Origin: Burkholderia aenigmatica
GTDB lineage: Bacteria > Pseudomonadota > Gammaproteobacteria > Burkholderiales > Burkholderiaceae
DNA length: 64,000 nt
Reading direction: 5' to 3'
Assembly (NCBI RefSeq): GCF_902499175.1
Contig: NZ_CABVQC010000021.1
Location: 48,686-112,685 of the forward strand
Under the pieces are notes generated by a model. The model was not told the origin of the DNA. It saw only the letters and a program-made list of their open reading frames with translations, and did not search any database. The stretch's first letter is position 1; each line of letters opens with the position of its first letter. Shown piece after piece: positions 56,885-64,000 of the stretch. Position numbers and translations under genes: made by a program.

Positions 56885-57157
56885 GTGACGGACTTACCTC
56901 AGCCAGATTTGCCTCAAGCCGACGGCGCCGACCCAGCGACGGTGTTCACCGCGGCGCTGGGCGTTCTGTTCAAGACACACCCGGACCCCGCACGTCTTCT
57001 TGCCGAGTGGGAGAAAATCGCCTCGCAGATGCCCCTCACGGTCCTGAAAAACGGCGCAACAAACGTTTCGCACGACGCGAACGTCGTCATCGCGCAAGGA
57101 CTACTGCACATTGCACGCATGGCCGCTGACGGCGCCCAATCAGGCGGCGGCGCGTAA
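56885..57157 (+). CDS. Hypothetical protein, 90 aa (GTG start)
   Basis: GGAGGG lies 4 nt before the GTG. The Pro/Ala-rich start is followed by helices (ATVFTAALGVLFKTHPDPAR, ANVVIAQGLLHIARMAADGA). No family recognised. Confidence 0.5.
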   Translation: MTDLPQPDLPQADGADPATVFTAALGVLFKTHPDPARLLAEWEKIASQMPLTVLKNGATNVSHDANVVIAQGLLHIARMAADGAQSGGGA

Positions 57158-57178
57158 CCGAATGGTCGGGCGGCACGC

Positions 57179-57622
57179 TCAGGCTTGCTGGCCGTCCGAC
57201 TCCCCGTTTTCGCCCGACTGCGCCGACTCCCTCGAGTAGTGCTCGGTCATGTAGACGCTCGCTTCCTCGGTCGTCTCAAACGTCCGGAGAACCCGCATCT
57301 CGTCGTCCGGCCTCTGCGGCATTAGTACAAGGTGCGGCTTCACGTCGAGGTGCACAACCGGGCGCTCGCGGAATTTCAACCATTCCGCCAGCTTTTGAGC
57401 AGCGAGCGCGCAGGCCTTGTCGTGGTCCTCGGCAATGCCGTACGACGTTGAACGGTCCCACGCGCCCCCGTCCAGGCACCTGACTGCAATGCTACCGTCA
57501 GGTCGCGTCACGCCGAACGGATGATCCCACCAGGCGTCCAGTTCTTCCTTGGTCCGAGCATCGTTGGGCGTATCGTCGAAGTCGCGCGGGAGCTTCGGAT
57601 CGAGAGGAATTCGGGCGGGCAT
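57179..57622 (-). CDS. Hypothetical protein, 147 aa
   Basis: AGGAGCG precedes the ATG. The DPKLPRDFDDTPNDARTKEE start is followed by AWWDHPFGVTRPDGSIAVRC and a helical region. Ends with a Ser/Glu-rich tail. No family recognised. Confidence 0.55.
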   Translation of the reverse strand: MPARIPLDPKLPRDFDDTPNDARTKEELDAWWDHPFGVTRPDGSIAVRCLDGGAWDRSTSYGIAEDHDKACALAAQKLAEWLKFRERPVVHLDVKPHLVLMPQRPDDEMRVLRTFETTEEASVYMTEHYSRESAQSGENGESDGQQA

Positions 57623-57730
57623 GGACGCTCCTGAGACGGGTCGGAACGCCTATTGTGCCCGATCAGCGCGAGCAGCTATCCACAGATGGGTTTTCGCGCT
57701 TTGCCGGCCCCGTCGACGCGCCCTCGCGTC

Positions 57731-58067
57731 TCAGGCCGCCATACTTTCGGCCGGCGCCGCACACGGACTCGCGCCGCGCAGCGTGTAGACGCCGAGGGAC
57801 TGCGTAACCACGATCGGAGACCTGGACAGCAAACCTCGAAGTGTCATCTCGTTCATTTCGCCCGTATCAATGAGATCTGCCGCAAGGGTTTCCCAGCTCA
57901 ATGTGGGGCCATGCCGTTTAAACGCCGAATACAGCCGATATTCCTGCTCGGTCAGTTCGCTCTTTGGATCAAGGGGCGTGGCAGGACGGTATCGCCCTGG
58001 CGCTCCAGCGAGGAATCCGGCTCGCGCGAGGATCGCCGTGGTGACAAACCACGGTGGTGCCGGGTAT
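57731..58067 (-). pseudogene. 3' part of XRE regulator gene split by IS66
   Basis: This open frame has no start and reads PWFVTTAILARAGFLAGAPG, ELTEQEYRLYSAFKRHGPTL, LRGLLSRSPIVVTQSLGVYT to a TGA at 57731. It continues the frame of 60681-62034 exactly when the IS and one target copy are removed (1354 + 329 = 1683 nt, 560 aa). The end looks like a C-terminal winged helix. Confidence 0.85.
58060..58067. repeat. Target-site duplication, left (8 bp)
   Basis: CCGGGTAT, identical to 60681-60688, flanking the IS66 element; 8 bp is usual for IS66. Confidence 0.9.
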
Positions 58068-58209
58068 GTAAGCGACTCAGCCTGGCCGTTTCCCTGTTCA
58101 CGCGCGCGTGGGGCACGATGGTGATGGCGTGGTGGAGTCCGTGTAGATCACGGGAGATCGTGTCCGCGTTCGGCGATCGTGGACACGATCCATCCAAATC
58201 TATCCAGAT

Positions 58210-59805
58210 CTACCCGGTCGATGGTGTGGGCGGGGTGGCCGGCTTCAGCTTGTCGGCCACATTCCAGGGCAGCAATTCGTCGATGCGGGAGATCTTGTGA
58301 TCAGCGATGTGGGTCAGGACGTATTCCAGATAGGCACGCGGGTTGATGCCGTTCAGCTTGCACGTCCCGATCAAGCTATACATCGCAGCGGCCCGCTCGC
58401 CCCCGCTGTCGGAGCCGACGAACAGATAGTTTTTGCGTCCGAGCGCGACACAGCGCAAGGCGTTTTCCGCGAGCACGTTGCTGATCTCGGCCCGACCGTC
58501 CTCGCAGTAGAACACCAGCGCCGCCCAATGATTCAGCGAGTAGTTGATCGCCTTGGCGAGCGCGGACTTCGTCGACAGCGTCGCGAGTTTCGCTCGGATC
58601 GTCGCTTCGAACTTCGCGAGCAACGGCTTGCTCTTTTCCTGTCTCACGCGCAGACGCTCGTCAGGTTGCTGGCCACGGATGTCGGCTTCGATACTGTAGA
58701 GCTCGCCGATCATCTCAAGCAGCTGCTGGGTATCCGGGGTCGGCGTGCGCGCGTGAACATCGTAGACGTACCGCCTCGCGTGATCCCAGCATGCCGCTTC
58801 GTGGATCTCGCCGCTCGCAAACAGTTGATCGAAGCCGGCGTAAGCATCGGCCTGCAGGATACCGTGGAATGCAGCGAGCCGGGTTTGTGGGTGAACGCCT
58901 TTACGGTCCGAGGAGAAGTCGAACCATACCGCAGCTGGGTCGGTCGAGCCGGAGCGGCGATCGTCTCGCACGTACACCCAGAAGCGACCGGTCACTGTCT
59001 TGCCGTTGCCGGGCGCGAGCACCGCAACCGGCGTGTCGTCGACATGGACCTTTCCGGGAACCAGCGCGTAGCGCTGGATCGCTTCAACGAGCGGCACGCA
59101 GAGCTCGGCAATCTGCCCGAGCCAGCGGCCCATGCTGCCGCGATCCAGCGTCACGCCGTCGCGTGCCGCGATCTCCGATTGGCGATACAGCGGCTGATGA
59201 TCGGCGAACTTCGATACCGCAATATCGGCCAGCAAGCTCGGATGCGCGATGCCATGCTCGATCGGCAGGCTGGGCATCGCGGGCTGTTCGATGTGGCCGC
59301 AATCAGGGCAACACAGCTTGTGGCGGATCGTGCGGATCACCTTGAACGCGGCCGCCACGCGGGCGAGTTGATCGGATACATCCTCGCCGAGCCACTGCAT
59401 CGTCGTCGCGCACTTTGGGCAGGCCGGATCCGGCTTGAGTTCGATTTCATCACGGGGCAAGTGCGGTGGCAGTGGCTCTCGCGTGGGCGCCCGACCGGGT
59501 GGTGCCGTCGACGTCTTGTCTCGGTGCCCTCGCGTCTCTGCTGCACCCTGGCCGGCCGTCAGGTCTTCCAGTTGCGCCTCGAGCTTATCGATCTGCCGAG
59601 CCAGTTTCTCGGACTTGCTACCGAAGTACATCCGCCTGAGCTTGTCGATCTGCGCCTTCAGGCGTTCGATCTCGTCGTCGCGTGCGGCGATCTCCCGCAC
59701 CATGTTTGCGATCGAGGCTTGCTGTTCAAGCAGCGACGCCTGCTGCGCGAGCACCAGGGCCTGGAGCTCAGCGACGGTGGCAGGAAGCGGCGCATCTTTG
59801 GACAT
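58210..59805 (-). CDS. tnpC: IS66 transposase (TnpC)
   Basis: A 531-aa protein. An N-terminal leucine-rich coiled coil (~10-75) leads to the IS66 signature [17 protein letters not shown], then a zinc-binding CPKC...CCPDCGH region and the DDE catalytic core with [24 protein letters not shown] and the late [18 protein letters not shown] region. Full length for the family. The minus orientation matches tnpA and tnpB. The long plus-strand frame over it is antisense shadow. Confidence 0.95.
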   Translation of the reverse strand: MSKDAPLPATVAELQALVLAQQASLLEQQASIANMVREIAARDDEIERLKAQIDKLRRMYFGSKSEKLARQIDKLEAQLEDLTAGQGAAETRGHRDKTSTAPPGRAPTREPLPPHLPRDEIELKPDPACPKCATTMQWLGEDVSDQLARVAAAFKVIRTIRHKLCCPDCGHIEQPAMPSLPIEHGIAHPSLLADIAVSKFADHQPLYRQSEIAARDGVTLDRGSMGRWLGQIAELCVPLVEAIQRYALVPGKVHVDDTPVAVLAPGNGKTVTGRFWVYVRDDRRSGSTDPAAVWFDFSSDRKGVHPQTRLAAFHGILQADAYAGFDQLFASGEIHEAACWDHARRYVYDVHARTPTPDTQQLLEMIGELYSIEADIRGQQPDERLRVRQEKSKPLLAKFEATIRAKLATLSTKSALAKAINYSLNHWAALVFYCEDGRAEISNVLAENALRCVALGRKNYLFVGSDSGGERAAAMYSLIGTCKLNGINPRAYLEYVLTHIADHKISRIDELLPWNVADKLKPATPPTPSTG

Positions 59806-59835
59806 GCATCGCAGTTTACGAGCCTTCTATGCGGT

Positions 59836-60189
59836 TTACAACATCGACAGCGCGGCTGTGCGGCGTGGCTGCCGCCAATCGATGCCCTCAAGCAGCATCG
59901 ACAACTGGGCGCTCGTCAGATGGATCTTTCCGCCATCAGCCTGAGGCCAGATAAAACGGCCTCGCTCCAATCGTTTTGCGAGCAACCAGAGCCCGTCGTC
60001 GGTCGCCCAAAGCAGTTTCACGAGATCGCCGCGACGGCCGCGGAAGATGAACACGTGCCCACCCAGCGGATTCTCTTCGAGCGCCGTCTGCACCTTCGCG
60101 GCCAGCCCCTGGAACCCGCAACGCATGTCGGTCACGCCGGCCGCCAGCCAGATACGCGTACCTGCCGGCAGCGCGATCACTTCAGGCAT
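59836..60189 (-). CDS. tnpB: IS66 accessory protein TnpB
   Basis: A 117-aa protein, start MPEVIALPAGTRIWLAAG. The family signature VTDMRCGFQGLAAKVQTALE, then HVFIFRGRRGDLVKLLWATD is present. It overlaps tnpA by 13 bp and is needed with TnpA for IS66 movement. Confidence 0.95.
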   Translation of the reverse strand: MPEVIALPAGTRIWLAAGVTDMRCGFQGLAAKVQTALEENPLGGHVFIFRGRRGDLVKLLWATDDGLWLLAKRLERGRFIWPQADGGKIHLTSAQLSMLLEGIDWRQPRRTAALSML

Positions 60190-60596
60190 TCCTGCAGGAA
60201 CGCTTCGGTGCGCTCGGCAGACAGACCGCGAATCTTCACGCGCCGCTTGCCGATCTCCACCTCGATCTCGCATACGGGCGTCGACATCGGTACGCTGCTC
60301 GTCGCTCCCGATGCTACCGTCGGCTCCGGCGCTCGCAGCACCAATGCAGTGTCGATCACGTCGACGCTCAGCAGTTCCGTGCTTGGCACGCTCGGCGCAA
60401 CATCCAGTGCAGGGACGACCAGCTTGCCTTCACGATATTGCTTGCGCCAACCGAATACCACGTTGGCGTTGATGTCGTGTCGACGCGCAACAATCGACAC
60501 CGACATACCCGGCTCCAACGTCTCCCTGATCACCTGCTGCTTGAATTCTTGCGCGTACGTGCGATGGGGATGGGCACGGTTCCCTGCGTTCGACAT
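60177..60596 (-). CDS. tnpA: IS66 accessory protein TnpA
   Basis: A 139-aa protein. The N-terminal HTH (RTYAQEFKQQVIRETLEPGM, then VSIVARRHDINANVVFGWRK) is typical of IS66 TnpA. First gene of the element. Confidence 0.93.
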   Translation of the reverse strand: MSNAGNRAHPHRTYAQEFKQQVIRETLEPGMSVSIVARRHDINANVVFGWRKQYREGKLVVPALDVAPSVPSTELLSVDVIDTALVLRAPEPTVASGATSSVPMSTPVCEIEVEIGKRRVKIRGLSAERTEAFLQECLK

Positions 60597-60680
60597 GGCT
60601 GACTGGCTCCGTCAATCTAAACGCGCCCATCATGCGTTGGAAAAATCAGCATCGGGAGACGGTCCGGCCGAGCCGCTTAC

Positions 60681-60688
60681 CCGGGTAT
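60681..60688. repeat. Target-site duplication, right (8 bp)
   Basis: CCGGGTAT, second copy of the duplication. Confidence 0.9.
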
Positions 60689-62034
60689 TGCGTCGCGCAA
60701 CGTTCTTCCCGGCTTAACCGTAGCTCCCGTATGCGTTCGACGGCGCCCATCGCAACATCGGCGACGATCGGCGCGTCGGCGACCGAGGAAACACGCCGGA
60801 GTGCGACGATCACGGGGTTATTGCGCAAAGATTCGCCGTACCAGAACCACTCAGGTTTTTTGCGCTCCCTGCGGTCGAGCCATTCAAATCCCTGCCCCTT
60901 CTGAATCACTTCCCGAATGGAACCGACAGCCTCGATGCTCCAGCCCAGCTCTATGGCGTAGCCCATGAGGACGCCGACGTGCGCTGCACCTACGGCCGTG
61001 ATCATCGACTGGGCCATCTGCCGTACGATGGCCGTCCGTTCGTCTTCGACAGGCGCCACAGCCGAGTCATCGTACAGATGCGTTTCGAGAGACAGGAGCG
61101 GCTTTTCCAAGATGTCCATGGCGAAGCGCCAGGCGTCTTCTATAAGCAGCCCTTCGCCGAGCTGCGGGCGCAGAGCGGTTTCCAGATGCTCGGGAGTGCA
61201 TGGAAGGTGCTGCTTTGCCGTGGCGTCGAGCTGATCGAAGGTCCCGGCAAATTCCGCTGGTAGTTCCGACGCCCGCTTGCGCATCGCGCCCAGGATCTGG
61301 CATGCACGGCTCTCGGTAATCCCGTATTCACTGGCGACGGTAGCAAGCGTACGCCCGCCGCCGTTCACGCCATAGCGAGCGGCGAACAGAGCCGCGTTGC
61401 GCTCCGCTGTTTTTGGCGTCGCCAGCGCGAGGATTCTCCCAGTCTCGAGGATGACCTGCGCCACCGTACAGTTGGCTGCTGCTGACCCCGCCTGCAGGGG
61501 CTGCGGCGACACCGACGGCGCCGCCGGTTCTTTGCCGATAAGCCAGCCGGGTTTAACCTGCAGCGCCTTCTCCCACGCGTAGATCTTGTCAGCACCGAGG
61601 GAATGCGGAACGCCGGCGTTCTCCCACTGCCTGAGCGTGACGTCCCGAACCTCAAGCCGCAACGCGAGATGATTGCGCGCGATGCCCAGCGTTTCCCGCC
61701 GCATCCGGGCGCGATCACCCGCAGTACGCAGACGGGTCTGCAAGGTGGCTTCTGGCGAAATCCGCGGCTCGTCGCCCTGTGTTGGCTGTTCCGGACTGAA
61801 TACCCAGCCGGCGGATACCTTCAGCGCACGCTCCAGCCGTCGCACGTCAGTGCTGCCGGACATATAAGCCGGCACGCCCCTTCGCTCCCAGCGGGTGACA
61901 GACGACAGATGTATGCCACTGGACTCCGCCACCGATTTCCGGGATAAGCCCAAGGCTTCACGTCTTTTGCGGATTCTGTTCGCGATCCCGATTTCAGGCA
62001 GATTGAGCGACCCCGTTTCAGAAAAACTCATCAT
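60681..62034 (-). pseudogene. 5' part of double-XRE regulator gene split by IS66
   Basis: The first 451 codons of a 560-aa gene. Two XRE-type HTH units stand in tandem: ~15-72 (NRIRKRREALGLSRKSVAES, SSVTRWERRGVPAYMS) and ~100-160 (RMRRETLGIARNHLALRLEV, LRQWENAGVPHSLG). A third HTH (~230-260, TLATVASEYGITESRACQIL) resembles sigma70 region 4. As inserted, the frame runs 35 bp into the IS and stops at 60646, so a truncated protein lacking the C-terminus may still be made. Confidence 0.85.
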
Positions 62035-62574
62035 GTTCGCAACTCTCTTTCGTGCTCTCCTGCAGGCTGGATCGCCCGCTCCGCGCCGCCGCGACCATTG
62101 CCGCGCGACATCAATATTCCTTATTTACGGCGAAAGATAACGGTTCTTAAGGCAGGGGCAAAAACTCCATGCGGTATGGATATGCCTCGATCAGACGTTG
62201 TCGCCCGACAGTGGAAAACCCCCGGCGCATGCTGGTGCTGATGGCCGCTCGTGGCGTTCCGGCTGCCGCTGACACCGACCGGAACACGTGCCACATCGGA
62301 TCAGCATTGTGACGGAGGTGCCCCTTGACGTTTCGCTTCGGTAGCCACGTCCACACGGGTTTGCCTGCGTGCAACCACCCACGAGGACCTTGCCTTTCGA
62401 AAGATCGAGGCTAATATTGCAATCGGCACCTCATGCCAGCTGTGCGCTACGGAAGTGTTCCGTAAATGCGAAACTGAGGCGTAGCACCGATTGACCCATG
62501 CTGACCCGTCGACACGTCGACCAGGAACGGCGCACACCTGAATATCGACGCTTATTGTCTACGGAGACCGCAGC
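62035..62574. other. Intergenic stretch of 540 bp
   Basis: No supported gene. A plus-strand frame at ~62169 begins MRYGYASIRR, like a serine resolvase, but does not continue as one. It presumably holds the promoters of the split regulator gene and of the gene at 62575. Confidence 0.45.
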
Positions 62575-63741
62575 ATGATTACCCCGCAAATGCGCGCGCT
62601 CGCGCGCAAAGTATCCGAGCTCGCCAGTTCCTACCGCATTAGGTTGTCCGAAAACGAGGCGCTTGACCTCACCGGGCACCTGCTGTGCGATGAAATGATG
62701 GCTGTCGTAGAGAGCGATCCGCCTGACTGGCATTGCATCCTCTGGAATCGGGATGCGGCGGCTACGGGAGAGGTCTACTCGCTCTGCCGCAGCGCGCCAG
62801 CTGCGGTTGCCGCGGTTGAGAACCACGCACAGTCTGAGCTGCACGACCTTGACGAAGTCGAGGTGGCTGGTACCGAACTGACGGTGTACAGCAATGGCGA
62901 ACTCTACGCACGTATTCGTCGTCCCGATTGGGTTGAGCCGAACCCAACAACCTATCGACGCATGGCCACGCTTGTATCACCCTTGCGGACATGGGAGGAG
63001 GATCGCCTCCACGAAGCCTTGTCGAGCTTACCGGCGTGGCAGGTTGAACAATACAACCGCTATCCCACCTGGTTTCCTGAGGGGGAGGAATTCGAACGGC
63101 GTGGAGAGTGGCTGCCCAGACTCTCGGCGAACATGACAGAGGGCGCACCACTCGAGCAGAACCTCCTGCCCATGTGGCCCACTCCCAATGCAATGGCTGC
63201 CACGTTGCACCAGCAACTGTCAGAACGCGCCGGTGGGCGGCTCAAACTCGCCCACTGTCAAGAGGGACTCGCGACGATACTGGGCGTTGGGTCGTGGCAA
63301 GTGCTTCTGGCCCGATTCCGCGCCAACAGTTTTCCGCACGTGATGGTGCAGACTGTGGCGGAAGAAAACGCTGAACCAGGGATTCGCTTATACAAGGGCC
63401 CAGTTGAACTGTTGGCCTGGACCTATGATTTGGCCTTGCAGAGGAAGGCTGTAGGAGCTTCAACGCTTTTTGTTCAGGTTCAGTGGTTGAACTCGTTTCA
63501 TCTGGCGCTGACCCACAGACTGATGTCCCGGGCCGACCTGCATCTGGCAGTGAAAGCGAAAAGCACGGTTCCTTCAGACCTTTCGGGAGAGGAAAGCATG
63601 CGGTGGGACGAGGTGAATCGCGGCGTGGCTGAGGAGGCACAAGAATGGACGGACTACGGGTTCGGCCTCGACCAGTTGGGTGCCTCTGATGAGGATACAG
63701 AAGTCGCCAGGCAAAAACTGATTGAGTTGGGTTACAGCTAA
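62575..63741 (+). CDS. Protein with internal glyoxalase-related domain, 388 aa
   Basis: GGAG lies ~8 nt before the ATG. Residues ~210-250 (LHQQLSERAGGRLKLAHCQE, then LATILGVGSWQVLLARF) fit the PF20066-type helical motif, here in the middle of the chain instead of the N-terminus. The remainder is uncharacterised. Together with the genes at 36790 and 53213 it makes three such proteins in the window. Confidence 0.65.
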   Translation: MITPQMRALARKVSELASSYRIRLSENEALDLTGHLLCDEMMAVVESDPPDWHCILWNRDAAATGEVYSLCRSAPAAVAAVENHAQSELHDLDEVEVAGTELTVYSNGELYARIRRPDWVEPNPTTYRRMATLVSPLRTWEEDRLHEALSSLPAWQVEQYNRYPTWFPEGEEFERRGEWLPRLSANMTEGAPLEQNLLPMWPTPNAMAATLHQQLSERAGGRLKLAHCQEGLATILGVGSWQVLLARFRANSFPHVMVQTVAEENAEPGIRLYKGPVELLAWTYDLALQRKAVGASTLFVQVQWLNSFHLALTHRLMSRADLHLAVKAKSTVPSDLSGEESMRWDEVNRGVAEEAQEWTDYGFGLDQLGASDEDTEVARQKLIELGYS

Positions 63742-64000
63742 AGGCACACGTAAGACTGATGAGGTTTGTCCGGGCGGCGGCCGCCGCGCGGGCGAGCCCA
63801 CGGACAAATTGAGAGGAAGCAGGAGGGGCTCCAGAAGGTGGGTCCGATCGCTGGGGCATGCCTGCCGAATGCGAGCGAAGCGGATGCGGCGCTTGCCGCG
63901 GCCGAAGGGTTTCTCGCCAATCTGAACCTGTCCGCATTTTTGTGGGCGAGGCGGTTGAACAACAGGTTATCCACGCGCCTGCGTGAATCGCTCGCCGAAC
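63742..64000. other. Right-edge region
   Basis: A plus-strand frame from a GTG at 63838 stays open to the window edge (ADAALAAAEGFLANLNLSAF, then LWARRLNNRLSTRLRESLAE), preceded by AGGAGGGG 12 nt upstream. It may be the beginning of a gene that continues outside. Not certain. Confidence 0.3.

Larger units (their letters stand above)
58068..60680 (-). mobile_element. IS66-family insertion sequence, 2,613 bp
   Basis: Bounded by imperfect 27-bp inverted repeats: GTAAGCGACTCAGCCTGGCC at the left (58068-58094) and GTAAGCGGCTCGGCCGGACC at the right read inward on the minus strand (60654-60680), 22 of 27 matching. Contains tnpA, tnpB and tnpC in the standard order and is flanked by an 8-bp duplication. 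All three genes are intact, so it may still move. It disrupts a 560-aa regulator gene. Confidence 0.95.

Noticed and set aside
58297..60717. 806-codon plus-strand open frame
   Set aside because: Lies antisense to the three IS66 genes, which match their families fully; a high-GC shadow.
62169..62320. Serine-resolvase-like start (MRYGYASI)
   Set aside because: Only the first six residues resemble resolvases; the rest does not follow the family and the frame ends after ~50 codons.
1..64000. CRISPR arrays, tRNA or rRNA genes
   Set aside because: No regularly spaced direct repeats, cloverleaf sequences or rRNA motifs were noticed on reading; a dedicated scan was not possible.

Overview
The window is high-GC DNA whose recognisable genes point to a beta-proteobacterium, most likely Burkholderia or a close relative. 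The pointers are an H-NS-family protein with the short C-terminal motif common in that group, a self-cleaving UmuD with UmuC, an IS66 element, and the general codon style. This is inference from families and composition, not from a search. I see no rRNA, tRNA, ribosomal protein or central-metabolism gene. There is also no replication, partition or conjugation gene. The stretch reads as the cargo of a large plasmid or genomic island, with about 95 mostly small, mostly uncharacterised genes, largely on the minus strand in tightly packed strings.

Layout. (1) 0-12.7 kb: minus-strand strings of short hypothetical genes plus a slipin/SPFH protein, a DUF551 protein, exported proteins and very small genes with overlapping stops and starts. 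(2) 12.8-16.0 kb: a plus-strand HipB / 72-aa protein / HipA-like kinase / DUF262 / small protein module, with inverted-repeat operator DNA in front of hipB. (3) 16.0-21.8 kb: a 68-aa gene bracketed by 30-bp inverted repeats, a PspA-like (YjfJ) and DUF2491 (YjfK) pair next to a Gly/Ser-rich membrane protein, and a rhomboid protease. (4) 22-28.8 kb: more small minus-strand genes, a Zn-ribbon/RES-domain protein, and a RES toxin with its overlapping ParS-like antitoxin. (5) 28.9-30.7 kb: LexA-box-controlled umuDC. (6) 31-45.5 kb: a set of uncharacterised minus-strand genes. Several share a GC-rich hairpin leader, or a promoter containing a TTCC-N5-GGAA palindrome, and two of them start inside a 220-bp direct repeat. 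The set includes a small kinase-like protein and a DUF7662-HNH nuclease. (7) 45.6-52.9 kb: another minus-strand string, including a free-standing FtsK-gamma-like winged helix and a DUF4326 protein. (8) 53-57.6 kb: a glyoxalase-related-domain protein, H-NS, and an SRAP-family (HMCES/YedK) protein. (9) 57.7-62.0 kb: a double-XRE regulator gene split by a 2,613-bp IS66 element with an 8-bp target duplication. (10) 62.5-64 kb: a third glyoxalase-related-domain protein.

How the parts relate. Recognisable functions fall into DNA damage tolerance (umuDC, SRAP), toxin-antitoxin or stress kinases (HipBA-like, RES/ParS-like, RES), membrane stress (slipin, PspA-like/DUF2491, rhomboid) and silencing or regulation (H-NS, XRE, FtsK-gamma-like). 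The most interesting unexplained signal is the shared promoter/leader architecture and repeat structure at 33-44 kb, which suggests a co-regulated regulon of unknown function. Start codons were chosen by ribosome-binding-site position and gene overlap, so many differ from the longest open frame.
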